Shown: positions 9,086 to 18,740, counted from the stretch's first letter. The stretch: DNA of 64,000 nucleotides from an uncultured Prevotellaceae bacterium (GCA_902799905.1 CADCCB010000007.1:1-64000); one strand, 5' to 3'. Notes: generated from the letters alone by a model not told the origin. Program-made: numbers and translations.

Positions 9086-10810
9086 ATGAACTGGAATTCA
9101 ACAGAATTTATATGGCTCGACTGGACAGTGCTCGCAGTCGGTCTGATTGGAGTGGTGGCAGCCGTATGGTATGCTATCTGGAAAGACAAGAAGGCTCAGA
9201 AGGGTGCAGACTCTTCTGCCTACCTCTTCGGTAAGGGCGAGCCCTGGTATGTAATCGGTATGGCTATCTTCGCTGCCAATATCGGTTCCGAGCACCTCGT
9301 GGGCCTGGCAGGTACAGGAGCCAAGAGTGGTGTAGGTATGGCTCACTGGGAGATGCAGGGATGGATGATCCTGATTCTCGGTTGGCTGTTCGTGCCTTTC
9401 TATCAGTTGATGATCAACAAGATGGGCAAGATTATCACCATGCCCGACTTCCTGAAGTTCCGTTATACCAAGGCCACAGGTTCTTGGCTCAGCATCATCA
9501 CGCTGGTGGCTTACATCCTGACCAAGGTGAGTGTGACCGCTCTGACGGGTGGTATCTTCTTCAAGTACCTCTGGGGCCTGAACTTCTGGTATGGCGCTAT
9601 CGGCCTGATCCTCATCACCGCCGTGTTTACCGTATTCGGAGGTATGAAAGGTGTGATGACACTGTCTACCATCCAGACACCTATTCTTATTATAGGTTCG
9701 TTCCTGGTGTTGTTCCTCGGCTTGGCAGCCCTGGGCGGTGGCAGCATCGCAGAAGGCTGGACAAGCATGATGGACTATTGCGGACAACTGAACAACGGCT
9801 ATGGCACTACGCATATGTTCCACTGGGAAGAAGGAGACAGTATGTTTGCCGAGTACCCAGGCTTTGTGGTGTTCATCGGAGCCTCTATCATCGGTTTCTG
9901 GTACTGGTGTACTGACCAACATATCGTTCAGCGTGTATTGGGTCAGGTTCCTGGCGAGAGCAATGCCGAGGTGATGAAGCGTGCCCGTCGCGGTACTATC
10001 GCTGCCGGTTTCTTCAAGGTGCTCCCTTGCTTCATGTTCCTCATTCCTGGTATGATTGCCGCTGCTCTGGCAGAGAAGGGCACCTTCGACCTAAGCGAGA
10101 CCGACGCTGCCTTCGCTATCATGGTTCAGCAAGTGCTGCCTGCTGGTGTGAAGGGTATCGTCACTATCGGTTTCATCTGCGCTCTGGTAGCATCTCTGGC
10201 TGCTTTCTTCAACAGTTGCGCCACCCTCTTCACCGAGGACTTCTATAAGCCTCTGAAGAAGGGCATGAGCGAGGCTCACTACGTGCTTGTAGGCCGTACC
10301 GCTACCGTTGTGGTTGTGATCCTCGGTTTCGCATGGTTGCCCATCATGATGGGTATGGACACCCTCTATAACTACCTGCAGGGCATCCAGTCACTGCTGG
10401 CTCCCGCCATGGTAGTGGTGTTCGCCTGCGGTATCTTGAGCAAGAAAGTGACGCCAAAGGCTGGTGAGTGGACCATGATCGTAGGCTTCCTTATCGGTAT
10501 GCTCCGTCTGGTGACCAATGTCATCACCGACACTGGCCGTGCCACGATGGAAGGTGCCTTCTGGGATTATACCGCTTGGTTCTGGCAGACCAACTGGCTC
10601 GTCTTCGAGTGCTGGCTGCTGGTATTCCTGCTTGTGTTCATCTACGCCATATCCATGTTCACTACCGCTCCTACTAAGGAACAGATTGATGCCATCACGT
10701 TCACTAAGGACTTCAAGGCTTCAATCAAGGAGAGTTGGGGTGCATTCGATATTATCGGTACACTGGTAGTCATTGGCCTCTGCGCTACTTTCTACTATTA
10801 TTTCTGGTAA
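9086..10810 (+). CDS. Sodium/sugar symporter, SSS (SGLT-like) family
   Basis: 574 residues from the ATG at 9086; an in-frame ATG at 9041 overlaps the preceding gene and is less likely. About 13-14 membrane helices. Typical segments: FAANIGSEHLVGLAGTGAKSG (helix 1, sodium/sugar site), MPDFLKFRY, FGGMKGVMTLSTIQ, and GFWYWCTDQHIVQRVLG, all close to the bacterial SGLT group that includes vSGLT. Sodium-driven uptake of L-arabinose or a related sugar is inferred from the neighbours; a similar transporter sits in the Bacteroides thetaiotaomicron arabinose locus. It ends 9 bp before the regulator gene. Confidence 0.93.
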   Translation: MNWNSTEFIWLDWTVLAVGLIGVVAAVWYAIWKDKKAQKGADSSAYLFGKGEPWYVIGMAIFAANIGSEHLVGLAGTGAKSGVGMAHWEMQGWMILILGWLFVPFYQLMINKMGKIITMPDFLKFRYTKATGSWLSIITLVAYILTKVSVTALTGGIFFKYLWGLNFWYGAIGLILITAVFTVFGGMKGVMTLSTIQTPILIIGSFLVLFLGLAALGGGSIAEGWTSMMDYCGQLNNGYGTTHMFHWEEGDSMFAEYPGFVVFIGASIIGFWYWCTDQHIVQRVLGQVPGESNAEVMKRARRGTIAAGFFKVLPCFMFLIPGMIAAALAEKGTFDLSETDAAFAIMVQQVLPAGVKGIVTIGFICALVASLAAFFNSCATLFTEDFYKPLKKGMSEAHYVLVGRTATVVVVILGFAWLPIMMGMDTLYNYLQGIQSLLAPAMVVVFACGILSKKVTPKAGEWTMIVGFLIGMLRLVTNVITDTGRATMEGAFWDYTAWFWQTNWLVFECWLLVFLLVFIYAISMFTTAPTKEQIDAITFTKDFKASIKESWGAFDIIGTLVVIGLCATFYYYFW

Positions 10811-10819
10811 AAACAGGAC

Positions 10820-11494
10820 ATGGCTTACTATAAAGAACATTCGCAAATCTTGGTATCGGTCGATGTGATCATCTTCGGTTTCGACGAACAGAAACTGAAG
10901 GTGCTCATTGGCCGACGCCAGATGGACCCTGGTCGTGGCGAGTGGAGCCTCTATGGAGGCTTCGTCGCCAATGACGAAAGTATTGACCATGCTGCAGAGC
11001 ACACCTTGAAAAAACTCACGGGACTGAGCAACCTGTACATGCGTCAGGTGGGTGCCTTCGGAGCCGTTGACCGTGACCCTGGCGAGCGTGTGATTTCCAT
11101 CGCCTATTATGCCCTCATCAACGTGAAGGACTACGATGAGAAACTGCGCAAGGAGTACGGTCTGGAATGGATGGACATCAACAAGGTGCCCACACTCTAT
11201 TCCGACCATAACCTCATGATCGAACAGGCACTGAAGAAGATGCGCCAGAAGATCAAGACCGAACCCATCAGTTTCCGTCTGCTGCCGCAACTCTTCACCC
11301 TCACCCAACTGCAGCGTCTCTACGAGGCCGTCATTGGCGAGGAGGTGGACAAGCGTAACTTCCGCAAGCGTGTCAAGGATATGGACTTCATCGAGAAGAC
11401 CAACCTCATCGACAAGAAGTCGTCGAAGCGTGGTGCATCCCTCTACCGCTTTAATAATAAGATGTATAAGGAAGATCCTAACTTTAAACTATAA
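10820..11494 (+). CDS. araR: NUDIX-type arabinose regulator AraR (NrtR family)
   Basis: 224 residues. An N-terminal NUDIX-like domain ([21 protein letters not shown], then [22 protein letters not shown]) lacks the full NUDIX-box acid set (REXXEE) needed for hydrolysis, as usual for regulators. A C-terminal winged helix follows ([33 protein letters not shown]). This matches the Bacteroides AraR group, in which arabinose relieves DNA binding; repression of this operon is inferred from that. It lies 5 bp before araD. Cytosolic. Confidence 0.9.
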   Translation: MAYYKEHSQILVSVDVIIFGFDEQKLKVLIGRRQMDPGRGEWSLYGGFVANDESIDHAAEHTLKKLTGLSNLYMRQVGAFGAVDRDPGERVISIAYYALINVKDYDEKLRKEYGLEWMDINKVPTLYSDHNLMIEQALKKMRQKIKTEPISFRLLPQLFTLTQLQRLYEAVIGEEVDKRNFRKRVKDMDFIEKTNLIDKKSSKRGASLYRFNNKMYKEDPNFKL

Positions 11495-11499
11495 ATACT

Positions 11500-12210
11500 A
11501 TGTTAGAAGAACTGAAACAGAAAGTATTCAAGGCCAACCTGGATCTGGTGAAGCAGGGACTGGTCATCTTTACCTGGGGCAACGTGTCGGGTATCGACCG
11601 TGAGAAAGGGCTCGTCGTCATCAAGCCCTCAGGTGTGAGTTACGACGAGATGAAGGCTGAGGACATGGTCGTTGTAGACCTGGAGAGCGGCAAGGTTGTT
11701 GAGGGCGACCTCAACCCCAGCAGCGACACCCCCACACACCTTGTATTATATAAGGCCTTCCCCAACATCCAGGGCGTGGTACACACCCACTCCACCTACG
11801 CTACGGCTTTTGCACAGGCAGGCAAGGACATCCCCAACATCGGCACCACACATGCCGACTACTTCTACAAGGATATCCCTTGCACGCGCGACATGACCGA
11901 GGCAGAGGTAAAGGGACAGTATGAACTGGAGACTGGTAACGTCATCGTGGATGAGATTCTGAACATCCGTAAAATCAATCCCGACCACACACCTGCCGTG
12001 CTGGTGAAGAACCACGGTCCGTTCTCGTGGGGAACGTCTCCCGATAATGCCGTATATAATGCCAAGGTGATGGAGCAGTGTGCCAAGATGGCCTTCGTGG
12101 CTTTCAGTGTCAATCCCGACCTGACCATGAATCCGCTACTCGTCGAGAAGCACTACATGCGTAAACATGGGCCAAATGCGTACTATGGTCAGAAAGGTCA
12201 GAAGCACTAA
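11500..12210 (+). CDS. araD: L-ribulose-5-phosphate 4-epimerase
   Basis: 236 residues, class II aldolase fold. Converts L-ribulose 5-phosphate to D-xylulose 5-phosphate, the last specific step of arabinose catabolism. Seen: TWGNVSGID (phosphate loop), [21 protein letters not shown] with the substrate Asp-Thr, [14 protein letters not shown] with the zinc histidines, and a third metal histidine in [12 protein letters not shown]. It sits in the middle of the operon, after araR and before a small hypothetical gene. Confidence 0.96.
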   Translation: MLEELKQKVFKANLDLVKQGLVIFTWGNVSGIDREKGLVVIKPSGVSYDEMKAEDMVVVDLESGKVVEGDLNPSSDTPTHLVLYKAFPNIQGVVHTHSTYATAFAQAGKDIPNIGTTHADYFYKDIPCTRDMTEAEVKGQYELETGNVIVDEILNIRKINPDHTPAVLVKNHGPFSWGTSPDNAVYNAKVMEQCAKMAFVAFSVNPDLTMNPLLVEKHYMRKHGPNAYYGQKGQKH

Positions 12211-12249
12211 AAACGAAAAATCACAACCGATCCTACACAGCACACAACT

Positions 12250-12615
12250 ATGGCAGTAAACTGGAACGACTACGAGCTTGTCCTCAAGGAAGAAAGCTCG
12301 AAAGAATGTGAAGTGACTGGACGCGATATGGGAGTCACCAAAGTCTATACTTGTGACGTCAGTAAGCTTATCGAGAATAATTCGCTAGCATGGCAGCCGG
12401 AAAAAGGCTCCGACAGCTATGGCGGCTACCAGTCTTATACATTCTATTTCCTAAGTGCCGACGACGAGGCCGTACATCTCTACACCAACAAACACTATCG
12501 GCAGGACATCAAACTCCTACCCGACGGTGAGAAGTGGTCAAGCGGGTGGTACGGTTTCGGAACGTGGAGTTACTGTGTGAGACTGGAATTGAGAAAGAAG
12601 CAAACGAATAATTAA
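12250..12615 (+). CDS. Hypothetical 121-residue cytosolic protein in the arabinose operon
   Basis: I do not recognise this family. It starts MAVNWNDYELVLKEES, has no signal peptide or membrane helix, and is rich in aromatic residues in its second half (YGGYQSYTFYFL, WSSGWYGFGTWSY), suggesting a compact beta-rich fold. Codon use is like that of its neighbours. It is 39 bp after araD and 80 bp before araA on the same strand, so it should be co-transcribed. Confidence 0.7.
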   Translation: MAVNWNDYELVLKEESSKECEVTGRDMGVTKVYTCDVSKLIENNSLAWQPEKGSDSYGGYQSYTFYFLSADDEAVHLYTNKHYRQDIKLLPDGEKWSSGWYGFGTWSYCVRLELRKKQTNN

Positions 12616-12657
12616 TCTTATTTACTAACTATAGACCCATTGCCCCGTTTCGGTCTT

Positions 12658-12673
12658 CCCCCCAGTAGGGGGG
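12658..12673 (+). repeat. GC hairpin just before araA
   Basis: CCCCCC-AGTA-GGGGGG, a 6-bp G+C stem 22 nt upstream of the araA ATG, followed by a G-run with GGGGGCCCC. It could pause polymerase or protect an RNA end within the operon; no T-run follows it, so it is not a classic terminator. Confidence 0.5.
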
Positions 12674-12695
12674 ATTAGAGGGGGGCCCCTATATT

Positions 12696-14228
12696 ATGTT
12701 TGAAAATTTAGAAGTTTGGTGGGTGACTGGTGCACAGTTGCTCTATGGTGGTGACGCAGTCGTAGCCGTTGACGGCCACTCGAAGGAGATGGTTGAGGGG
12801 TTGAACAAAAGTGGTATCATTCCCATCAAGGTAGTATATAAAGGCACAGCCAACAGTTCGAAGGAAGTAGAGCAGGTGATGCTCGCTGCCAACAACGATG
12901 AGAAGTGCGTAGGTATCATCACCTGGATGCACACCTTCTCTCCCGCCAAGATGTGGATCAAGGGTCTGCAGGCTCTGCACAAGCCCCTACTCCACTTCCA
13001 CACACAGTATAACGCTGAGATTCCCTGGGGCGAGATTGACATGGACTTCATGAACCTGAACCAGAGTGCCCACGGCGACATCGAGTTCGGACACATCTGC
13101 ACCCGTATGCGCGTGGCTCGCAAGGTTGTCTGCGGCTACTGGAAGGAGACTGCCGTTCAGGAGAAGATTGCCGTTTGGGCCCGTGTGGCTGCCGGTGTGG
13201 CTGATGCCCACAACGTGCGTTGTCTGATGTTCGGCATGAACATGAACAATGTGGCAGTGACCGATGGCGACCGTGTGGAGTTTGAGCAGCGCATGGGTTA
13301 TCATGTAGACTACTACCCCGTCAGCAGCCTGATGGAGTACTTCAAGAAGGTTACCGATGCCGAGGCTGATGCACTCGTCGAGGAGTACAAGAAACTCTAT
13401 ACCATCAAGATTGACGAGAGTGGTGAGAAGGTCTATTGGGAGAAGGTTCACAATGCTGCCAAGGCCGAGATTGCCCTTCGCCGCGTTCTGAAGGATGAGG
13501 GCGCAACAGCCTTCACCACCAACTTCGATGACCTGGGCGATGCTGATATCGATGCTCCCGACTTCTGTGGCTTCGACCAGATTCCAGGCCTCGCCTCTCA
13601 GCGTCTGATGGAAGAAGGTTATGGCTTCGGTGCCGAGGGCGACTGGAAGACCGCCTGCCTCTATCGCACCCTGTGGGTCATCCAGCAGGGCATGCCTATC
13701 GGCTGCTCGTTCCTCGAGGACTACACCCTTAACTTCGCTGGCAACCGTTCTTCTTGCCTGCAGAGCCACATGCTCGAGGTCTGCCCGCTCATCGCTGTTG
13801 ACAAACCCAAACTCGAAGTTCACTTCCTTGGCATCGGCATCCGCAAGCAGCAGACCGCCCGTCTCGTCTTCACCTCTAAGACTGGTCGTGGCATCAAGGC
13901 TACCGTCGTTGACCTTGGCAACCGCTTCCGTCTCATCTCTCAGGAAGTGGAGTGCATCGAGCCCAAGCCCATGCCTAACCTGCCCGTGGCCAGTGCCCTT
14001 TGGGTGCCCCAGCCCACGTTCGAGATTGGTGCAGGTGCCTGGATCCTGGCCGGTGGTACACACCACAGCGCTTTCTCCTACGACATCACTGAGGAATACT
14101 GGGAGGACTTCGCTGAGATGCTCGGCATCGAGTACGTCAAGATCAACAAGGACACGAAGACCTACGAGTTCAAGCAGCAACTGCAGAACAACGAGATGTA
14201 CTATATGTTGAATAAGGCTTTAAGATAA
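12696..14228 (+). CDS. araA: L-arabinose isomerase
   Basis: 510 residues, close to the usual 500. Converts L-arabinose to L-ribulose, with manganese. The N-terminus FENLEVWWVTGAQLLYG is the family opening. Other marks: GIITWMHTFSPAKMWI, LHFHTQYNAEIPW, GDRVEFEQRMGYHVDYYPV, and the metal-site region with LMEEGYGFGAEGDWKTACL and HMLEVCP, plus a histidine pair in AGGTHHSAFS. Cytosolic. Confidence 0.97.
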   Translation: MFENLEVWWVTGAQLLYGGDAVVAVDGHSKEMVEGLNKSGIIPIKVVYKGTANSSKEVEQVMLAANNDEKCVGIITWMHTFSPAKMWIKGLQALHKPLLHFHTQYNAEIPWGEIDMDFMNLNQSAHGDIEFGHICTRMRVARKVVCGYWKETAVQEKIAVWARVAAGVADAHNVRCLMFGMNMNNVAVTDGDRVEFEQRMGYHVDYYPVSSLMEYFKKVTDAEADALVEEYKKLYTIKIDESGEKVYWEKVHNAAKAEIALRRVLKDEGATAFTTNFDDLGDADIDAPDFCGFDQIPGLASQRLMEEGYGFGAEGDWKTACLYRTLWVIQQGMPIGCSFLEDYTLNFAGNRSSCLQSHMLEVCPLIAVDKPKLEVHFLGIGIRKQQTARLVFTSKTGRGIKATVVDLGNRFRLISQEVECIEPKPMPNLPVASALWVPQPTFEIGAGAWILAGGTHHSAFSYDITEEYWEDFAEMLGIEYVKINKDTKTYEFKQQLQNNEMYYMLNKALR

Positions 14229-14233
14229 ACTTA

Positions 14234-14278
14234 AAGCACAGAGGACACAGAGAAGAAAGAGAACACTGAGATACAGAG
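14234..14278 (+). repeat. Left flank of the GxxExxY cassette (CACAGAG-type repeats)
   Basis: Degenerate units of CACAGAGG/ACACAGAGA fill the gap between araA and the GxxExxY start. The right flank (14675-14713) contains the same motif in inverted orientation. Confidence 0.6.
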
Positions 14279-14674
14279 ATGATTAGCAATGAGAGATTAG
14301 AGCAGTTAAACAGATTATCACAGGACATTATAGGTGCTGCGATAGAGGTTCATAAATTCCTTGGACCTGGACTGCTTGAGTCTGTCTATGAAATCTGTCT
14401 GATAGAAGAATTGGAGCAAAGAGGAATGAAGGTTCAGCAACAGGTACGCTTGCCGTTGTATTATAAAGGAAAACTTACTGATAAATTTTTCATTATCGAC
14501 CTCCTCATAGAGAATGAGATAATTATTGAGTTAAAGGCCGCTGACAGGATTTTGCCTGTCTATGAACACCAACTTATGACCTATCTCAAACTCACTCAGA
14601 AGAATCTGGGATTGCTTATCAATTTCAATGTTCCTCGTCTTATCGACGGAATTATGCGGAGAGTAAATGGCTAA
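14279..14674 (+). CDS. GxxExxY protein (PDDEXK_3 family)
   Basis: 131 residues. The family name motif is present as GLLESVY (within GPGLLESVYEICLIEEL). A PD-(D/E)xK-like core can be traced: IDLLIENEIIIELKA, with D, E and K in order, then VYEHQLMTYLKLT and GLLINFN. The biological role of this very common family is not established; a nuclease-related fold is inferred. It lies alone inside the arabinose operon, between araA and araB, bounded by inverted CACAGAG repeats, and its codon use is more AT-rich than that of its neighbours, which suggests insertion as a cassette. Confidence 0.88.
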   Translation: MISNERLEQLNRLSQDIIGAAIEVHKFLGPGLLESVYEICLIEELEQRGMKVQQQVRLPLYYKGKLTDKFFIIDLLIENEIIIELKAADRILPVYEHQLMTYLKLTQKNLGLLINFNVPRLIDGIMRRVNG

Positions 14675-14713
14675 CCCTCTCTGTGCTCTCTGTCAACTCC
14701 GTGCCCTCTGTGC
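14675..14713 (+). repeat. Right flank of the GxxExxY cassette (CTCTGTG-type repeats)
   Basis: Units of CTCTGTG (CTCTCTGTGCTCTCTGTC and CCCTCTGTGC), the reverse complement of the motif on the left side at 14234-14278. The end of the last unit is 17 nt before the araB ATG. Confidence 0.6.
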
Positions 14714-14730
14714 ATAAAAACATTTATGTT

Positions 14731-16323
14731 ATGACCGCAAAACAAACAATTGAAGCAGGTAAGGCCATTCTGGGAATCGAATTCGGTTCCACACGCATTA
14801 AGGCCGTACTTATCGACCAAGACAATAAACCCATTGCCCAAGGCTCACACGAGTGGGAGAACCAACTCGTGGATGGACTGTGGACCTACAGCATCGAGGC
14901 CATCTGGTATGGCCTGCAGGACTGCTATGCCGAACTGCGCAAGGATGTGCTGAAGCAGTACGACTGCGAGATTGAGGCTTTGGCCGCCATCGGCTTCTCA
15001 GCCATGATGCACGGCTATATGGCCTTCAACGAGAAGCAGGAGATACTGGTACCTTTCCGCACTTGGCGCAACACCAATACGGGTAAGGCCGCTGCCGAAC
15101 TCTCCGAACTCTTCAACTACAACATCCCCCTGCGCTGGAGCATCTCGCACCTCTATCAGTGCATCCTCGACAATAACGAGCACGTGAACGACATCAAATA
15201 CCTGACCACTCTGGCAGGCTATGTACACTGGCAGGTGACGGGTCAGTTTGTGCTGGGTGTGGGCGATGCCTCGGGTATGATTCCCGTTGATCCCGCCACG
15301 AAGACCTACGATGCCGGGATGGTGGAGAAGTTCGACAAACTGATTGAGCCTAAGGGCTATAGTTGGAAGTTGCTCGACATCCTGCCCAAGTCGCTGAATG
15401 CAGGTGAGAATGCCGGTTTCCTGACTCCTGAGGGTGCCAAGAAACTCGACGTGAGCGGTCACCTGAAGCCCGGCATCCCCGTCTGTCCTCCCGAGGGCGA
15501 CGCTGGCACGGGTATGGTAGCCACCAACGCTGTGAAGCAGCGCACGGGTAACGTCAGCGCTGGTACCTCATCGTTCTCGATGATCGTGCTGGAGAAGCCC
15601 CTGAGCAAGCCCTACGAGATGATTGATATGGTGACCACGCCCGATGGTTCGCTGGTGGCCATGGTACACTGCAACAACTGCACCAGCGACATCAACGCCT
15701 GGGTTGGCCTCTTCAAGGAATATCAGCAGTTGCTGGGCATCAAGGTCGACATGAACGAACTCTACGGCAAACTCTTCAACAAAGCCCTGGAGGGCGAAAC
15801 CGACTGCGGTGGTCTGATGGCCTACAACTATGTGTCAGGCGAGCCTGTCACCGGTCTGGCTGAAGGTCGTCCGATGTTCGTCCGCTCTGCCAACGACAAG
15901 TTCAACTTGGCCAACTTCATGCGTGCCCACCTCTATGGTGCCATCGGTGTGCTGAAGATAGGCAACGACATCCTGTTCAAGGATGAGATGATTCGCGTGG
16001 ACCGTATCACGGGCCATGGCGGCTACTTCAAGACTGCCGGTGTAGGTCAGCGCATGCTGGCTGCCGCCCTGAACTCACCCATCAGTGTGATGGAGACCGC
16101 TGGCGAAGGTGGCGCATGGGGCATTGCCCTGTTGGCAGGCTATGTGGTGAACAATCCCAACCACCTCTCACTGGCCGACTATCTCGAGACTATTGTCTTC
16201 GCAGGCAATACAGGCGTCTCTATAGCCCCCACCCCAGAGGATGTGGCCGGCTTCGAGCGCTATATCGAGAACTACAAGAAGTGTCTGCCCATCGAGCAGG
16301 CAGCCGTAGACAACAAGAAGTAA
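14731..16323 (+). CDS. araB: Ribulokinase-type FGGY carbohydrate kinase
   Basis: 530 residues from the ATG at 14731 (an in-frame start at 14683 lies within the cassette's flanking repeat). Phosphorylates L-ribulose for AraD. ATP-binding motifs: GIEFGSTRIKAVLID at the N-terminus, a catalytic aspartate in EGDAGTGMVAT, and GNVSAGTSSFSMIV; the second FGGY signature region is ITGHGGYFKTAGVGQ. The sequence is closer to the Bacteroides type than to E. coli AraB, and xylulokinase is the main alternative; araA and araD on either side favour ribulokinase. Confidence 0.88.
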   Translation: MTAKQTIEAGKAILGIEFGSTRIKAVLIDQDNKPIAQGSHEWENQLVDGLWTYSIEAIWYGLQDCYAELRKDVLKQYDCEIEALAAIGFSAMMHGYMAFNEKQEILVPFRTWRNTNTGKAAAELSELFNYNIPLRWSISHLYQCILDNNEHVNDIKYLTTLAGYVHWQVTGQFVLGVGDASGMIPVDPATKTYDAGMVEKFDKLIEPKGYSWKLLDILPKSLNAGENAGFLTPEGAKKLDVSGHLKPGIPVCPPEGDAGTGMVATNAVKQRTGNVSAGTSSFSMIVLEKPLSKPYEMIDMVTTPDGSLVAMVHCNNCTSDINAWVGLFKEYQQLLGIKVDMNELYGKLFNKALEGETDCGGLMAYNYVSGEPVTGLAEGRPMFVRSANDKFNLANFMRAHLYGAIGVLKIGNDILFKDEMIRVDRITGHGGYFKTAGVGQRMLAAALNSPISVMETAGEGGAWGIALLAGYVVNNPNHLSLADYLETIVFAGNTGVSIAPTPEDVAGFERYIENYKKCLPIEQAAVDNKK

Positions 16324-16341
16324 CCATAAAACATCACGACT

Positions 16342-16557
16342 ATGGATTTCTTAAATGATCCCAAAATTCCCCTGTTCGCAGGCGTTGCTGGTGCCCTGAT
16401 TCTCACGTTCGCCCAGTTCTTGTATTTTGTTATCAATCTGTTCAGTTGGTATCCTGGCGGTTTCTTCTACGGATTCCTGACTTTCGTATGCCTCATCGGG
16501 TGGGTGCTGCTTCTGGCATGCTTCGGCCTGAAACTATTTGTACTTTTCAAAAAATAG
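16342..16557 (+). CDS. Small two-helix membrane protein, unknown function
   Basis: 71 residues, starting MDFLNDPKIPLFAG. Two hydrophobic helices (about residues 12-34 and 42-68) with a WYPGG turn between them and a terminal KK. Not recognised. It starts 18 bp after araB and is on the same strand, so it should be expressed with the operon; a role as an accessory to one of the transporters is possible but unsupported. Confidence 0.65.
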   Translation: MDFLNDPKIPLFAGVAGALILTFAQFLYFVINLFSWYPGGFFYGFLTFVCLIGWVLLLACFGLKLFVLFKK

Positions 16558-16615
16558 CGTTAGGGAAAAGCATTCTTTATTCGTATAATATAAAAGTGAT
16601 TTAATTTATTTCTAT

Positions 16616-18588
16616 ATGAACGACAACAAAGTTATGAACATGGCAGCGGACAATATCCGTATCCTTGCTGCTTCGATGGTAGAAAAGGCCAAGTCGGGTC
16701 ACCCCGGCGGTGCCATGGGTGGTGCTGACTTCATCAACACCCTGTACAGTGAGTTCCTGGTTTACGATCCCGAGAATCCCGCATGGGAGGGCCGCGACCG
16801 CTTCTTCCTCGACCCTGGCCACATGGCTCCGATGCTCTACAGCCAACTCGCCCTCATCGGCAAGTACACGCTGGAGGATCTGAAGAACCTGCGTCAGTGG
16901 GGTTCAGTAACTCCTGGTCACCCCGAGCGCGAGATTGAGCGCGGCATTGAGAATACCTCTGGTCCCCTCGGACAGGGTCACACCTTCGCCGTTGGTGCTG
17001 CCATCGCCGCTAAGTTTCTGAAGGCTCGTCTGGGCGACGTGATGAATCAGACCATCTACGCCTACATCTCCGACGGTGGTGTGCAGGAGGAAATCTCTCA
17101 GGGTGCAGGCCGTATCGCCGGTAACCTCGGACTCGACAACCTCATCATGTTCTACGATGCCAACGATATCCAGTTGTCTACCAAGACTGAGGTGGTGACC
17201 TGCGAGGATACTGCCAAGAAGTACGAGGCTTGGGGCTGGTACGTGCAGAAGATCGACGGTAACGACGTTGACCAGATTCGCGAGGCCATCAAGAAGGCTC
17301 AGGCTGAGAAGGAGCGTCCTTCACTCATCATCGGCCACTGCGTGATGGGTAAGGGTGCCCGCAAGGCTGACGGCTCTTCTTACGAGAGCAACTGCGCTAC
17401 TCACGGTGCTCCCCTCGGTGGCGATGCCTATATCAACACGATGAAGAACCTGGGTGCTGATCCTGAGAATCCCTTCCAGATCTTCCCTGAGGTACAGGCT
17501 CTCTACGCCAAGCGTGCTGAGGAACTGAAGAAGATCGTGGCTGAGCGCTATGCTGCCAAGGCTGCTTGGGCAAAGGCTAATCCTGAGAAGGCTGCACAAC
17601 TCGCGGAGTGGTTCAGCGGCAAGGCTCCGAAGATTGACTGGAGCAAGGTTGAGCAGAAGGCTGGCAGCGCTACACGTAGTGCCTCTGCTGCCGTTCTGGG
17701 TCAACTGGCAGAGCAGGTGCCCAACATGATTTGTGCTTCTGCCGACCTGAGCAATTCAGATAACACCAACGGCTTCCTGAAGAAGACTCACGACATCGTG
17801 AAGGGTGACTTCAGCGGTGCATTCTTCGAGGCTGGCGTGGCTGAGTTGACCATGGCTTGCTGCTGCATTGGTATGGCTCTGCACGGTGGTGTTATCCCCG
17901 CTTGCGGTACCTTCTTCGTATTCTCGAACTGCCCGTGAAGTTCATCTGGACCCACGACGCCTTCCGTGTTGGTGAGGATGGTCCTACCCACGAGCCTGTT
18001 GAGCAGGAGGCACAGATCCGCCTGATGGAGAAACTGAAGAACCACCATGGTAAGAACTCTGTATTGGTAGTTCGTCCTGCTGATGCTGAGGAGACCACCG
18101 TTTGCTGGCGCATGGCTATGGAGAACGTCGATACTCCTACCGCTCTCATCTTCTCTCGTCAGAACATCGAGATGCTGCCCGAGGGCAATGACTACACACA
18201 GGCAACCAAGGGTGCCTATGTGGTCGCTGGCTCAGACGAGAACTACGACGTCATCCTGCTGGCTTCTGGCTCAGAGGTTTCTACCCTCGAGGCTGGTGCC
18301 AAGTTGCTGGCTGCCGACGGCATCAAGACGCGCGTTGTCAGCGTTCCTTCTGAGGGCCTGTTCCGCAGTCAGCCGAAGGAATATCAGCAGGCTGTGCTGC
18401 CCTGTGGCAAGAAGAAGTTCGGTCTCACCGCTGGTCTGCCCGTGAACCTCGAAGGCCTGGTAGGTGCCGACGGTACCGTTTGGGGTCTGGAGAGTTTCGG
18501 CTTCTCTGCTCCTTACAAGGTGCTTGACGAGAAACTGGGCTTCACTGGCCAGAACGTCTACGAGCAAGTGAAGAAACTGCTGGCATAA
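16616..18588 (+). pseudogene. tkt: Transketolase, disrupted by a deletion of about 40 bp and a frameshift
   Basis: The first frame (16616-17938) encodes the TPP domain, with KSGHPGG, DPGHMAPMLYS, GPLGQGH and GDGG-like SDGGVQEE, then the pyrimidine domain up to FFEAGVAELTMACC and GTFFVFS, where it runs into a stop. The second frame resumes at ELPVKFIWTHDAFRVGEDGPTHEP and continues to 18588 through the C-terminal domain. Intact homologues have about 13 more residues (consensus DYMKPAxRxAALM) between FS and ELPV; here the DNA joins TTCTC directly to GAACTGCCC near 17923. The loss removes an aromatic residue of the cofactor pocket. A deletion in the strain or an assembly error are both possible. 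Transketolase would process the xylulose 5-phosphate made by AraD. Confidence 0.85.
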
Positions 18589-18610
18589 CACCCAGCATTG
18601 ATACAAAGGA

Positions 18611-18645
18611 AGAAGCCTGCTGCAATTTGTGGCAGGCTTCTTTGG
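18611..18645 (+). terminator. Rho-independent terminator of the arabinose operon
   Basis: AGAAGCCTGC (18611-18620) pairs with GCAGGCTTCT (18632-18641) around an 11-nt loop, followed by TTTGG. It stands 22 bp after the transketolase stop. Confidence 0.75.
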
Positions 18646-18704
18646 CTATGGCACGCTTAACTTCCTAATTATTTATCGTAAATTCTTAGTTTTTTTACCT
18701 AAGG

Positions 18705-18736
18705 ACCTTTTCTTTCCAAACTTTTTCGTACCTTTG
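18705..18736 (+). promoter_or_regulatory. Promoter of RNase P RNA
   Basis: TACCTTTG at 18729-18736 with a T-rich -33 region (18706-18709). The predicted transcription start, near 18743, coincides with the first strand of helix P1. Confidence 0.65.
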
Positions 18737-18740
18737 CAAA

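Noticed and set aside
9098-9922. 274-residue minus-strand ORF within the SSS transporter
   Set aside because: Shadow of a well-supported transporter gene; His/Gln-rich, no domain.
12658-12673. Terminator before araA
   Set aside because: A strong stem without a T-run, inside an operon whose genes continue in order.
12987-14180. 397-residue minus-strand ORF across araA
   Set aside because: Antisense of araA, whose product has all isomerase motifs; the antisense frame is open because of codon use.
17857-17938. Programmed frameshift in the transketolase
   Set aside because: The two frames lack about 13 residues between them, so bases are missing; no slippery site is needed to explain it.
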